From an uncultured Oscillospiraceae bacterium (lineage in GTDB: Bacteria; Bacillota; Clostridia; Oscillospirales; Oscillospiraceae), in the NCBI GenBank assembly GCA_934655935.1, contig CAKUHJ010000020.1, positions 1-20,811 on the forward strand: a stretch of 20,811 nucleotides of DNA, written 5' to 3'. Under the pieces are notes generated by a model, which ran no database searches, had not been told where the DNA came from, and saw only the letters and a program-made list of their open reading frames with translations. Within the stretch, counting starts at the first letter, position 1. Every line of letters begins with the position of its first letter. Shown here piece after piece: positions 1-7,544 of the stretch. The translations under genes and the position numbers were made by a program.

Positions 1-1
1 C

Positions 2-730
2 TTCTACGGCTTCCCCGGCGACGACACCCCCATCATCCGCGGCTCCGCGCTGAACGCTCTGGCTTCCGAGTCCACCGACCCGACCGCTCCGGAGTACAAG
101 TGCATCGAAGAACTGATGCAGGCTGTCGATACCTGGATCCCGACTCCCGACCGTAAGGCTGACCAGCCCTTCCTGATGCCCGTTGAGGACGTCTTCACCA
201 TCTCCGGCCGCGGCACCGTTGCCACCGGTCGTGTCGAGCGCGGCGTCATCAAGAAGAACGAGCCCGTCGAGATCGTTGGTCTGGCTGAGGAGAAGAAGTC
301 CACTGTCGTTACCGACATTGAGATGTTCCACAAGCTGATGGACTACGCCGAGGCTGGCGACAACATCGGCGCTCTGCTCCGCGGCATCGACAAGAAGTCC
401 ATCGAAAGAGGCCAGGTTCTGTCCAAGCCCGGTTCGATCCATCCGCACACCAAGTTCACCGGCCAGGTCTACGTCCTGTCCAAGGAAGAGGGCGGCCGTC
501 ACACTCCGTTCTTCAACAACTATCGTCCGCAGTTCTATTTCAGAACCACTGACGTTACCGGCATCATCAACCTGCCCGAGGGCGTTGAGATGTGCATGCC
601 TGGCGATAACATCGACATGAACGTCGAGCTGATCACCCCGATCGCCATCGAGAAGGGCCTCCGCTTCGCTATCCGTGAAGGCGGCCGTACCGTTGGTTCC
701 GGCGTTGTCATCGCCATCAACGAGGACTGA
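2..730 (+). CDS. tuf: Elongation factor Tu, C-terminal part (5' end outside window)
   Basis: EF-Tu is the GTPase that delivers aminoacyl-tRNA to the ribosomal A site. The reading frame is already open at base 2 and contributes 242 residues; the family is about 395-400, so roughly 155 N-terminal residues, including the P-loop and switch regions, lie upstream of the window. Visible are the end of the G domain ([16 protein letters not shown]), domain 2 ([20 protein letters not shown], then [12 protein letters not shown]) and domain 3 ([20 protein letters not shown], then [17 protein letters not shown]). All match EF-Tu closely. Codon choice is strongly biased (gtc, ctg, aag, atc), as expected for a highly expressed gene and unlike the neighbouring operons. 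A strong terminator follows 26 bases after the stop, so the translation-factor operon ends here. Confidence 0.98.
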   Translation, partial: FYGFPGDDTPIIRGSALNALASESTDPTAPEYKCIEELMQAVDTWIPTPDRKADQPFLMPVEDVFTISGRGTVATGRVERGVIKKNEPVEIVGLAEEKKSTVVTDIEMFHKLMDYAEAGDNIGALLRGIDKKSIERGQVLSKPGSIHPHTKFTGQVYVLSKEEGGRHTPFFNNYRPQFYFRTTDVTGIINLPEGVEMCMPGDNIDMNVELITPIAIEKGLRFAIREGGRTVGSGVVIAINED

Positions 731-756
731 TCCGAAATAATTTCGCACAGCAAGAG

Positions 757-786
757 GCCGGCCCACATCCGTGGGCCGGCTTTTTT
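757..786 (+). terminator. Intrinsic terminator after tuf
   Basis: A perfect 10-bp GC-rich stem (GCCGGCCCAC paired with GTGGGCCGGC) with a 4-nt loop (ATCC) is followed directly by six T residues. This is a textbook Rho-independent terminator that insulates the tuf operon from the GntR gene. Confidence 0.95.
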
Positions 787-808
787 CTGGGATTACTGAG
801 GCACAGGC

Positions 809-837
809 TTGCGTTTTGCAGGGCCTCGCACTATAAT
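809..837 (+). promoter_or_regulatory. Promoter of the GntR-family regulator gene
   Basis: TTGCGT (809-814) and a perfect TATAAT (832-837) are separated by 17 bases. Transcription would start near 844, only about 27 bases before the preferred TTG start at 871. The -35 box matches consensus in only its first three bases, so the promoter is probably moderate. No FadR-type half-sites are visible here, so autoregulation is not evident. Confidence 0.6.
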
Positions 838-870
838 GAAACGCATAGATTGAGGAAGGATGTGAAAAGC

Positions 871-1557
871 TTGCCGCTGAAAAACATCGATCGGAAAAGT
901 GTCAGTGATTTGGTTTACGAGCAATTCATGGACGCACTCCGTACCGGAGAGTGGAAGGCAGGGGAGCGGATTCCCTCGGAAAATGAGCTGGCCAATACGC
1001 TTCATGTCAGCCGGATGTCGATCCGGACTGCACTGCAGCGATTGTCCGCACTGGGGCTGATTGAAAGCCGACAGGGTGAGGGAACCTTTGTCTGCGAGTT
1101 TACGGGCGCGCAGTATGCAAACTCCCTTGTGCCAATTACACTGACAGGCACCGCGCAGATGGAGCATCTGATGGAGTTCCGTAAGATTCTGGACTGCGAA
1201 ATTGCGGCTCTGGCCGCCCAAAAGGCGGATGAGCAGGTGATTGAGGCCCTGCAGGAAAATTACCGGAATCACAGCCAGATGTCGCATGATCTGGAGGAGA
1301 GTGCGGAGCTTGACGCAGAGTTCCATTTTACATTGGCACAGGCGACAAAGAACCCACTGATCATTCAGGTGTACACCGTGTTTATGAAGGTGTTTGAGAT
1401 GAATATGCGCGAGATTGTGCAAAAAATGGGCACAGACGGCGCCATGAAATACCACCGTGAAATTATCGATGCAATATCCAAACGGGATGCTTCCGGCGCT
1501 AGAAAAATTATGCGTGAGCATATTGACGATACAATCCGGGGAACACTGGAAGTATAG
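871..1557 (+). CDS. GntR-family (FadR subfamily) transcriptional regulator
   Basis: Predicted DNA-binding regulator of 228 residues. The winged helix-turn-helix spans about residues 11-75 (GERIPSENELANTLHVSRMS, then the wing ESRQGEGTFV). An FCD effector domain covers about 95-225, with the usual ligand/metal residues D148, H152, H195 and H217. FCD proteins typically sense small carboxylates. The frame is open from TTG 850, but that start lacks a ribosome binding site and lies almost at the transcription start. TTG 871 has AAGGATG (856-862) eight bases upstream, so I prefer it; GTG 862 overlaps that site. The gene lies directly before the catabolic operon, whose leader carries a FadR-type operator, so it is the likely local repressor. 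The effector is unknown, possibly the TRAP substrate or a product of it. Confidence 0.93.
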   Translation: MPLKNIDRKSVSDLVYEQFMDALRTGEWKAGERIPSENELANTLHVSRMSIRTALQRLSALGLIESRQGEGTFVCEFTGAQYANSLVPITLTGTAQMEHLMEFRKILDCEIAALAAQKADEQVIEALQENYRNHSQMSHDLEESAELDAEFHFTLAQATKNPLIIQVYTVFMKVFEMNMREIVQKMGTDGAMKYHREIIDAISKRDASGARKIMREHIDDTIRGTLEV

Positions 1558-1621
1558 TTGCTGTTCTGAACAAATTTTCCATGAAAAAAATGTATAAATA
1601 GTAGAAAATGCCGACGGTGTC

Positions 1622-1651
1622 TTGACAAGTGCGTCCTTATGTGAGTATGAT
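1622..1651 (+). promoter_or_regulatory. Promoter of the transketolase/garR/TRAP operon
   Basis: A perfect TTGACA (1622-1627) and TATGAT (1646-1651, 5 of 6) are separated by 18 bases, placing the start of transcription near 1658. This leaves a leader of about 135 nt before the first gene. No terminator is evident after the GntR gene, so some read-through from it is possible. The strong promoter with a dyad just downstream is a typical repressed catabolic promoter layout. Confidence 0.75.
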
Positions 1652-1671
1652 GATGGCACGATAGTTCATAC

Positions 1672-1701
1672 CGTATGTTGTATTACAACATACAACATAC
1701 G
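1672..1701 (+). promoter_or_regulatory. FadR/GntR-type operator with overlapping dyads
   Basis: GTATGTTGTA (1673-1682) is followed by two overlapping copies of its reverse complement TACAACATAC (1684-1693 and 1691-1700). The first pairing gives a 21-bp palindrome with a single central base; its core TTGTATTACAA (1678-1688) fits the FadR-subfamily pattern T-N-G-T-N3-A-C-N-A. The second pairing gives 11-bp arms around 8 bases. The site begins about 14 bases downstream of the predicted transcription start, a position suited to repression. Binding by the adjacent GntR protein is inferred. Confidence 0.75.
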
Positions 1702-1792
1702 ACAGAAAACATGTGAGGAATTCTGCGTTGCAGACCGATGCAGAAACGATCCTTGTTGTTTCGCCGAATAATGACTGGAGGAGGCATTCCGT

Positions 1793-2614
1793 ATGAGGGA
1801 TGAATTGAGGCTTACCGAGCTGCGGGAAAAGGCACGGATTATACGAAAGGGCGTTGTAGAATGTATGGGCGTCGGCGTTGCAGGGCATCTGGGAGGTTCT
1901 TTTTCTTCTGCAGACCTGATGGCGGCGCTGTATTTCTACAAGATGAAATACGATCCGAAAGATCCGAAGCTGGCGGATCGGGACCGATTCCTGCTGAGCA
2001 AGGGACATGTGGCCATCGGGCAGTATGCGGCGCTGGCGGAGGCGGGCTTTTTTCCGCGCACGGAGCTTCGGCATACAAAAGAGATTGGTGCGATGCTGCA
2101 GGGACATCCGGATTTTCTGAAAACACCGGGCATTGAGGCCGGTACAGGCTCGCTTGGACAGGGGCTCTCCATCGGCCTGGGTATGGCGCTGGGCCTGCGG
2201 ATGGACGGCATTGATTCACATGTCTATGTACTCATGGGTGACGGAGAGCTTGCCGAGGGGCAGATATGGGAGGCGGCAATGGCCGCAGCGGCATATAAGA
2301 CCAACCGGCTGGTAGGCATTGTCGACAACAACCGCCTGCAGGCAACCGGACTGATCAAGGAGCGAATGGACTCCGGCGATCTGGCGGCAAAATGGCGCGC
2401 CTTTGGATGGAATGTCCTGGAGATTGACGGCCACGATATGCAGCAGATTGTGGACGCTCTGGATGCGGCAGACGAGACAACGGATCGACCAACAGTGATT
2501 CTTGCACACACGGTCAAGGGCAAGGGCGCGAGCTTTGCCGAGAATGTGCCGTCGTTCCATAATGGCGCGCTGACGCAGGAACGCTACGACGCGCTCATGA
2601 AGGAACTGGCTTAA
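1793..2614 (+). CDS. Transketolase, N-terminal (TPP-binding) subunit
   Basis: First half of a split, two-gene transketolase, 273 residues, the usual length for such subunits. Transketolase moves a two-carbon ketol unit between sugars using thiamine pyrophosphate. The pyrophosphate-binding motif is visible as GDG at 149-151 and DNN at 178-180 (GDGELAEGQIWEAA, then VDNNRLQATG). Upstream, SKGHVAIGQYAALAEAGFF and GSLGQGLSIGLGMALG are typical of this half. GGAGGAGG (1777-1784) lies eight bases before the ATG. The C-terminal subunit follows 13 bases downstream, with its ribosome binding site overlapping this stop codon, so translation is probably coupled. The genome very likely has another transketolase for the pentose phosphate pathway, so this pair may serve a dedicated substrate; that part is inference. 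Confidence 0.93.
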   Translation: MRDELRLTELREKARIIRKGVVECMGVGVAGHLGGSFSSADLMAALYFYKMKYDPKDPKLADRDRFLLSKGHVAIGQYAALAEAGFFPRTELRHTKEIGAMLQGHPDFLKTPGIEAGTGSLGQGLSIGLGMALGLRMDGIDSHVYVLMGDGELAEGQIWEAAMAAAAYKTNRLVGIVDNNRLQATGLIKERMDSGDLAAKWRAFGWNVLEIDGHDMQQIVDALDAADETTDRPTVILAHTVKGKGASFAENVPSFHNGALTQERYDALMKELA

Positions 2615-2627
2615 GGAGGAAAGCACA

Positions 2628-3560
2628 ATGGGCGAGACAAATCAGAGAAAGGCTTACGGCAAAACGCTGGTGGAGCTGGGGCGTGAGAACCGGAACATTG
2701 TGGTGCTGGATGCAGACCTGGGCGGCTCCACGATGGGCAAGATGTTTGAGGCAGAATTTCCGGAGCGGCATATTGAACTAAGCATCGCGGAGGCAAATAT
2801 GCTTTCTGTTTCGGCGGGTCTGGCACAGACAGGGAAAATCCCGTTTGCGAATTCCTTTGCCGTGTTTGTCGCCGGGCGTGCGTTTGACCAGATCCGGCAG
2901 ACGATCTCAATTGGCAGGCTGAATGTAAAAATCTGTGGCTCATCTGCCGGCCTTTCCGATTTCGGAGACGGTGCGACGCACCAGTCGGTGGAGGACCTGG
3001 CCATTATGCGTGCGATTCCCAATATGACAGTGCTCTGTCCGGCGGATGCGAACGAAATGAGCAAGGCGGTCCGTGCTGCAGCAGCCTTTGAGGGCCCGTG
3101 CTATATCCGTGTGAACCGGAACGATTACGAAAATGTGACGGCTGAGAAGGCTCCCTTTGAGATCGGGCGTCCGACGGTATTGCGAGAGGGCACGGACATT
3201 GTCGTGTTTGCCATTGGCTATATGAACAATCTGGCACTGGAAGCGGCACAGGCGCTTTCAGGGCGCATCAGTGTGAAGGTCGTGAATATGAGCACGCTGA
3301 AGCCGGTCAATCCGAAGCTCTTACACGAGCTTGCAGCAGGTGCGAAGGCGATTGTCACCGTAGAGGAGCACAGCGTGCTCGGTGGTCTGGGCGGAACCAT
3401 CAGCGAGATTTTCAGCAAGGACCGCATTCCGGTCGAACGGGTCGGCATCAACGATGTATTTGGCTGCAGCGCGCATGGTTATCTGGAACTGCTGGAGCAT
3501 TACGGGTTGACCAAGGAGCATGTTGAGCAGGCAATTCTTACGGCGATGAATGAGGAATAA
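2628..3560 (+). CDS. Transketolase, C-terminal subunit
   Basis: Second half of the split transketolase, 310 residues, containing the pyrimidine-binding domain and the C-terminal domain. The family's catalytic glutamate, which contacts the TPP aminopyrimidine, is E55 in HIELSIAEANM. The conserved region GLSDFGDGATHQSVEDLA carries H118, and TVLCPADANE with PCYIRVNR follows. The C-terminal domain begins near DIVVFAIGYMNNLALEAA and includes TVEEHSVLGGLGG. With the upstream subunit it should form an alpha2beta2 cytosolic enzyme. The family also contains DXS-like and pyruvate dehydrogenase E1-like members, but the small split layout and motifs favour transketolase. AAGGAGG at 2613-2619 overlaps the stop of the preceding gene. 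Substrate specificity cannot be read from the sequence. Confidence 0.92.
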   Translation: MGETNQRKAYGKTLVELGRENRNIVVLDADLGGSTMGKMFEAEFPERHIELSIAEANMLSVSAGLAQTGKIPFANSFAVFVAGRAFDQIRQTISIGRLNVKICGSSAGLSDFGDGATHQSVEDLAIMRAIPNMTVLCPADANEMSKAVRAAAAFEGPCYIRVNRNDYENVTAEKAPFEIGRPTVLREGTDIVVFAIGYMNNLALEAAQALSGRISVKVVNMSTLKPVNPKLLHELAAGAKAIVTVEEHSVLGGLGGTISEIFSKDRIPVERVGINDVFGCSAHGYLELLEHYGLTKEHVEQAILTAMNEE

Positions 3561-3601
3561 CAGAAAATAGATTTACGAAACCACAGAAAGGAAGCAAAAT
3601 T

Positions 3602-4495
3602 ATGATCAAGATAGGATTTATCGGACTTGGCATCATGGGCAGGCCTATGTGCAAGAACCTGCTTAAGGCGGGATGCCCGGTCACTGCGTTTGACCCGTTT
3701 GCAAAGGAGGCACTGGATGACGTCGTCTCCTGCGGCGCATCGCGCGGAGAGAGCAACGCGGATGTTGCTGCGAAAAGCGATGTGGTCATCACGATGGTTC
3801 CAAATTCCCCGCATGTCCGCGCGGCTGTTCTGGGAAAGGGCGGCGTCACCGAAGGCGCGCATAAGGGACTGGACGTGATCGACATGAGCTCGATTGCACC
3901 GCTGGAATCAAAGGCTATTGCAGCCGAGTGCGAAAAACTTGGCATCCACATGATGGACGCGCCGGTCTCCGGCGGCGAGCCTAAGGCCATCGACGGCACG
4001 CTGTCGATCATGTGCGGCGGTCCGCAGGCAATGTTCGACAAGTATTATGATCTGCTGAAAATCATGGGTGCGGCTGTGGTTCACTGCGGCGAGGTCAATG
4101 GCGCAGGAAACACGGTGAAGCTTGCCAATCAGATCATCGTTGCCTGCAACATTGCGGCCTGTGCCGAGGCGTATTCGCTTTCAACCATGGCGGGCGTGAA
4201 CCCGGAAAAGGTTTTCGCGGCTATCCGCGGCGGCCTGGCCGGAAGCACGGTTATGGATGCAAAGGTGCCGATGATGATGAACGGGAACTTCAAGCCTGGC
4301 TTTAAGATCGACCTTCATATCAAGGATCTCAACAACGCACTCGATACCGGCCATGGCCTTGGTACGCCAATGGTTCTGACAGCCCAGGTACAGGAGATGC
4401 TTCAGTGGCTGCATAACAACGGTTGTGGCCAGAACGATCACAGCGCAATTCTGAAATACTATGAGAAGCTGACCGGTGTGGAAGTCCGGAAATAA
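3602..4495 (+). CDS. garR: 2-hydroxy-3-oxopropionate (tartronate semialdehyde) reductase
   Basis: Member of the beta-hydroxyacid dehydrogenase family that reduces tartronate semialdehyde to D-glycerate with NAD(P)H. It has 297 residues; E. coli GarR/GlxR have about 292-294. The Rossmann motif G8-L-G10-I-M-G13 opens the protein. The substrate-binding signature DAPVSGGEPKAIDGTLS starts at D119, the catalytic lysine is K173 (GAGNTVKLANQ) and KDLNNALD starts at K241. The run IRGGLAGSTVMDAK and the GGEPKA element are much closer to GarR than to 3-hydroxyisobutyrate dehydrogenase or the sulfolactaldehyde reductase YihU. It sits 41 bases after the transketolase pair and 46 bases before the TRAP binding protein, with AAAGGAAG before the ATG. 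Its presence suggests the pathway passes through tartronate semialdehyde or a close 2-hydroxy-3-oxo acid. Confidence 0.9.
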   Translation: MIKIGFIGLGIMGRPMCKNLLKAGCPVTAFDPFAKEALDDVVSCGASRGESNADVAAKSDVVITMVPNSPHVRAAVLGKGGVTEGAHKGLDVIDMSSIAPLESKAIAAECEKLGIHMMDAPVSGGEPKAIDGTLSIMCGGPQAMFDKYYDLLKIMGAAVVHCGEVNGAGNTVKLANQIIVACNIAACAEAYSLSTMAGVNPEKVFAAIRGGLAGSTVMDAKVPMMMNGNFKPGFKIDLHIKDLNNALDTGHGLGTPMVLTAQVQEMLQWLHNNGCGQNDHSAILKYYEKLTGVEVRK

Positions 4496-4541
4496 GGTTC
4501 GCCATGCCGGAAACAAAATAAAAAAATTAAGGAGAAAGAAA

Positions 4542-5627
4542 ATGAAACGGATTCTTGCAGCTACCCTTTCCATGATCCTCTCTGTCAGCCTGCTTGCAGG
4601 CTGTGCCGCAAAGCAGACGCCCACGGCGCAGGAGGCGCAGAAAACAGAACAGACGCAGCAGAGCTCCGCAGATGCGCAGACGCCAGCGCAGGAAGCTGTC
4701 TCCTATGAAAAAATGGATATCACCGCAGGCAACGCTGCGCAGGATGGCGACAGCCTGGATACGGCAATGGACTACTTCGTTGAGGAATTCGGACGTCGGA
4801 CAAACGGCGCAGTTACCGGCAGCGTGTCGCCGTCCTCTGGTCTCGGCGGCCACAGCGATATGATTTCCGCTGTGCAGATGGGCTCTATGCAGCTTGCTGA
4901 AGCGACGGCATCCGTGCTGTCCACGGTTGCGCCGAAGTTCGCAATCTTTGATATTCCCTATATGGCGCCCGGCAGCGCCAATGCGGTCTACGAGCTCCTG
5001 TCCGGCGAAGCAGGCGAAATTCTGAATCAGGACCTCATTGACAACGCGGGTCTTCGTGTCATCGCATGGATGTGCCGTACACCCCGACACGTTTACAGCG
5101 CAACCCATCCGGTTGAAAAGCTCGAGGACTGGAAGGGACTGAAGATCCGGACCATGCAGTCCACAGCGATGACCAAGGCAATGGAGCTTCTGGGCGCGGA
5201 GCCGCAGGCCATTTCAACTGCAGAACGCTATATGGCTCTGCAGACCGGTGTTGTGGATGCAGCGGAAAACAATGTTGCGGAAATCTACAACTGCGCGGAA
5301 TATGAGGTAACCAAATATCTGTCCAAGACTGGACATATGTGCGCGCCGAATGTGATGTATGTTTCGGAAGCCTGGTTCCAGTCACTCAGTCCGGAGTATC
5401 AGCAGATGGTCCTGGAAATCGGCGAGGAGGCGGGCCGCCTTGCAACGGACATTGAATCGAATTCTGAGGCGGATTTTGAATCCAAGCTGGTCTCCGAGGG
5501 CGGCATGACCGTTAACGAGGTTTCTGAGGCTGAGATTGCCCGTTTCCGTGAGGCGCTTGCGCCGCTGTACAAGGATTACGAGCAGACTCTGGGCGCGGAT
5601 CTGATTGCGCTGTTCCAGGGCAATTGA
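4542..5627 (+). CDS. dctP: TRAP transporter substrate-binding lipoprotein (DctP family)
   Basis: Extracytoplasmic solute receptor of a TRAP transporter, 361 residues. A lipoprotein signal peptide ends in the lipobox LLAG-C21, followed by a Gln/Thr/Ala-rich linker to about residue 50 that tethers the domain to the membrane. The DctP fold is recognisable from FAIFDIPYMAPGSANAVYEL, from KIRTMQS, whose arginine usually clamps the substrate carboxylate, and from ALQTGVVDAAENN. The frame is open from 4476, but AAGGAGA near 4529 selects the ATG at 4542. The membrane genes follow after a 78-base spacer holding a strong hairpin. The substrate is probably an organic acid, consistent with the catabolic genes around it; its identity is not determinable here. 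Confidence 0.93.
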   Translation: MKRILAATLSMILSVSLLAGCAAKQTPTAQEAQKTEQTQQSSADAQTPAQEAVSYEKMDITAGNAAQDGDSLDTAMDYFVEEFGRRTNGAVTGSVSPSSGLGGHSDMISAVQMGSMQLAEATASVLSTVAPKFAIFDIPYMAPGSANAVYELLSGEAGEILNQDLIDNAGLRVIAWMCRTPRHVYSATHPVEKLEDWKGLKIRTMQSTAMTKAMELLGAEPQAISTAERYMALQTGVVDAAENNVAEIYNCAEYEVTKYLSKTGHMCAPNVMYVSEAWFQSLSPEYQQMVLEIGEEAGRLATDIESNSEADFESKLVSEGGMTVNEVSEAEIARFREALAPLYKDYEQTLGADLIALFQGN

Positions 5628-5637
5628 TAAAAGCCTT

Positions 5638-5680
5638 TGTGCGGAGGAATCCTGGCCGAAAACCGGGAGCCCTCCGCACA
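5638..5680 (+). other. Intercistronic hairpin between dctP and dctQ
   Basis: TGTGCGGAGG (5638-5647) pairs perfectly with CCTCCGCACA (5671-5680). An inner 6-bp helix (TCCTGG 5650-5655 with CCGGGA 5663-5668, one G-T pair) closes a 7-nt loop. No T-tract follows, so it is unlikely to be a full terminator. It probably protects the dctP mRNA 3' end and raises binding-protein output relative to the membrane subunits; that role is inferred. Confidence 0.7.
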
Positions 5681-5705
5681 GAAATAAAAGAGAGGAGAGA
5701 AGCGC

Positions 5706-6215
5706 TTGAAAGAAAGGCTTGAGTATGCAGTCAAGACCATCCTGTCTGTGATTGTGCAGATTCTCGGCGTGGCGCTGCTGATTACGGTGGCAATCCAGAT
5801 TGCAGTGCGCTATCTGCCGGTAACCGTCGCGTGGACGGATGAATTGTCACGGTTCCTGTTTGTCTGGTATGCGATGCTGTCCATTGCGGTGTCCTACATA
5901 GAGGATAAGCATTTGTTTCTGGATATTCTGTATTCCAGGCTGAAGCCGGGGATGCAGCACATGCTGGACGGTATATCGCACATTCTTGTACTGGCAACTG
6001 CGGTTCTGATCACCTGGAAGGGCATGGAACTGCTGCAGATTGTAAGAATTCAGAAGGCGCCGATCCTGACCATTTCCATGGCCTGGTTCTATGCGGCGGT
6101 TCCGGTCGGTTTTCTGTTTGTGGCGTTCCATGCGCTGTTTTCCACAATTGATTTCTTTGGAAAAAAGGACCGTGAGGCCAGAAAAGCGCTCGACGAGAGG
6201 AAGGGGGAAGTCTGA
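5706..6215 (+). CDS. dctQ: TRAP transporter small membrane subunit (DctQ family)
   Basis: Small integral membrane component of the TRAP transporter, 169 residues, which pairs with the large permease. Four hydrophobic segments are visible at about 11-34, 47-65, 89-108 and 124-148. The motif WTDELSRFLFVWYAMLS at the start of the second segment is characteristic of DctQ proteins. The start is TTG; AGAGGAGAG (5691-5699) gives good spacing and no nearby ATG competes. The highly charged C-terminal tail (KKDREARKALDERKGE) should be cytoplasmic. Its stop codon is two bases before the dctM start, indicating translational coupling. Confidence 0.9.
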   Translation: MKERLEYAVKTILSVIVQILGVALLITVAIQIAVRYLPVTVAWTDELSRFLFVWYAMLSIAVSYIEDKHLFLDILYSRLKPGMQHMLDGISHILVLATAVLITWKGMELLQIVRIQKAPILTISMAWFYAAVPVGFLFVAFHALFSTIDFFGKKDREARKALDERKGEV

Positions 6216-6217
6216 TT

Positions 6218-7510
6218 ATGCTTTTCAGCGCGATGCAGCTTTTGCTTGCTGTTGTCATTGTTTTGTTCCTGCTGATGCTGATGCGGGTACCCATTTCATT
6301 CTCCCTTTGCATTGCAACAATTGTCGGCGTTTTTCTGACGGCAAAGCTTCCAGTTACAATTGTGGTGCAGAGAATGTACAATAGTCTCGATTCCTTTACG
6401 CTCATTGCGGTGCCGCTGTTCATCCTGACCGGCAATATCATGGCGATGGGCGGTGTGACGAACGATCTTCTTGCATTTTCGGACGTCTTCGTGGGGCGCT
6501 TCCGCGGCGGCCTTGCATATGTGAACGTCCTGCAAAGCATGATTTTTGCAGGCATTACCGGCACGGCACAGGCGGATACCGCGTCTGAGGGAAGTATCGT
6601 AATCCCGGCGATGGTGAAAAAGGGCTATGATGAGGACTTTACCGTTGCTGTGACGGCGGCGTCCTCTACGATCGGTATCCTGATTCCACCGAGCATTCCT
6701 ATGGTACTCTTCGGAATTGCTGGCGGCGTCTCCATCGGATCCCTATTTGCAGGCGGTTTGCTTCCGGGCATTCTTTTTGGCCTGGCACAGATGGTAATTG
6801 TTTTCTTTGTTTCCAGACGCCGCAATTATCCGCGCGAAAAGGGCCATCCGCTCAAGGAGAGCCTACGCATCTGCCTGAAGGCGATTCCTTCTCTGATGAC
6901 AATTGTGATTATCATCGGCGGAACCGCAACCGGCTTTTTTACCGCAACAGAGGCCTCTGCAATTGCCTGCATTTACAGCCTGCTCCTCGGCGTTTTCTAT
7001 TATAAAGAGCTGCATTGGAAGGATGTTCCGCGCCTGATTCTGGAGGCGGCGAAGACGATGGGCATTTCTGCTCTGATGATCTCTGCGGCCGCGGCACTGT
7101 CCTGGTTCCTGACCAGTCAGGGGATTCCGAAGGCACTGACGGAGGCGCTGCTGTCCATCACAGATAACCGGGTCGTGATTATTCTGCTGATCAATCTGAT
7201 CCTGATTGTTGTTGGTATGTTCTTTGATTTGGCGCCTGCGGTTACGTTGTTTACCCCGATTTTGCTGCCCATTGCCACGGCCATCGGCTTGAATCCGATT
7301 CACTTTGGCGTAATGATGGTGGTAAACCTGGCAATCGGCCTGATTACGCCGCCGGTCGGCGTCTGTCTGTTCCTGGGCTGCAGCATTGCGGGCACGACGA
7401 TTTCAAAGGTGATGAAGGGCTTCCTGCCGTTCTATATCGTTTTGCTGATTGTGCTGATTCTGATTGCGTTTGTTCCGGAGCTCAGCCTCTGGATTCCGTC
7501 CATGATGTAA
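6218..7510 (+). CDS. dctM: TRAP transporter large permease subunit (DctM family)
   Basis: Large membrane subunit that carries out Na+-coupled substrate translocation, 430 residues, the normal length for DctM. It is hydrophobic throughout, with about a dozen predicted membrane segments. Family signatures are PLFILTGNIMAMGG, the conserved ASEGSIVIPAMVKKGYDEDF region, SSTIGILIPPSIPMVLFG (the first helical-hairpin region) and the C-terminal LAIGLITPPVGVCLFLGC (the second). GAGGAAGGGGGA precedes the ATG and the gene is coupled to dctQ. With DctP and DctQ it forms a complete importer, so the operon encodes both uptake and metabolism of one substrate. Confidence 0.95.
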   Translation: MLFSAMQLLLAVVIVLFLLMLMRVPISFSLCIATIVGVFLTAKLPVTIVVQRMYNSLDSFTLIAVPLFILTGNIMAMGGVTNDLLAFSDVFVGRFRGGLAYVNVLQSMIFAGITGTAQADTASEGSIVIPAMVKKGYDEDFTVAVTAASSTIGILIPPSIPMVLFGIAGGVSIGSLFAGGLLPGILFGLAQMVIVFFVSRRRNYPREKGHPLKESLRICLKAIPSLMTIVIIIGGTATGFFTATEASAIACIYSLLLGVFYYKELHWKDVPRLILEAAKTMGISALMISAAAALSWFLTSQGIPKALTEALLSITDNRVVIILLINLILIVVGMFFDLAPAVTLFTPILLPIATAIGLNPIHFGVMMVVNLAIGLITPPVGVCLFLGCSIAGTTISKVMKGFLPFYIVLLIVLILIAFVPELSLWIPSMM

Positions 7511-7544
7511 AAAAAGCTGCATACAAGTGCGAGGAGGATATCTT

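Noticed and set aside
850..870. TTG 850 or GTG 862 as start of the GntR gene
   Set aside because: Both lie at or before the AAGGATG ribosome binding site (856-862). TTG 871 has proper spacing and matches the usual FadR-family N-terminus.
1562..1572. Small dyad TGTTC-T-GAACA after the GntR gene
   Set aside because: Only 5-bp arms, no T-tract and no match to the GntR operator; too weak to call a terminator or binding site.
1793..4495. Sulfoquinovose degradation by the sulfo-transketolase route
   Set aside because: The split transketolase raised this idea, but there is no sulfo-sugar isomerase or RpiB-like isomerase, and the reductase carries the GarR signature GGEPKAIDGT rather than YihU-type features.
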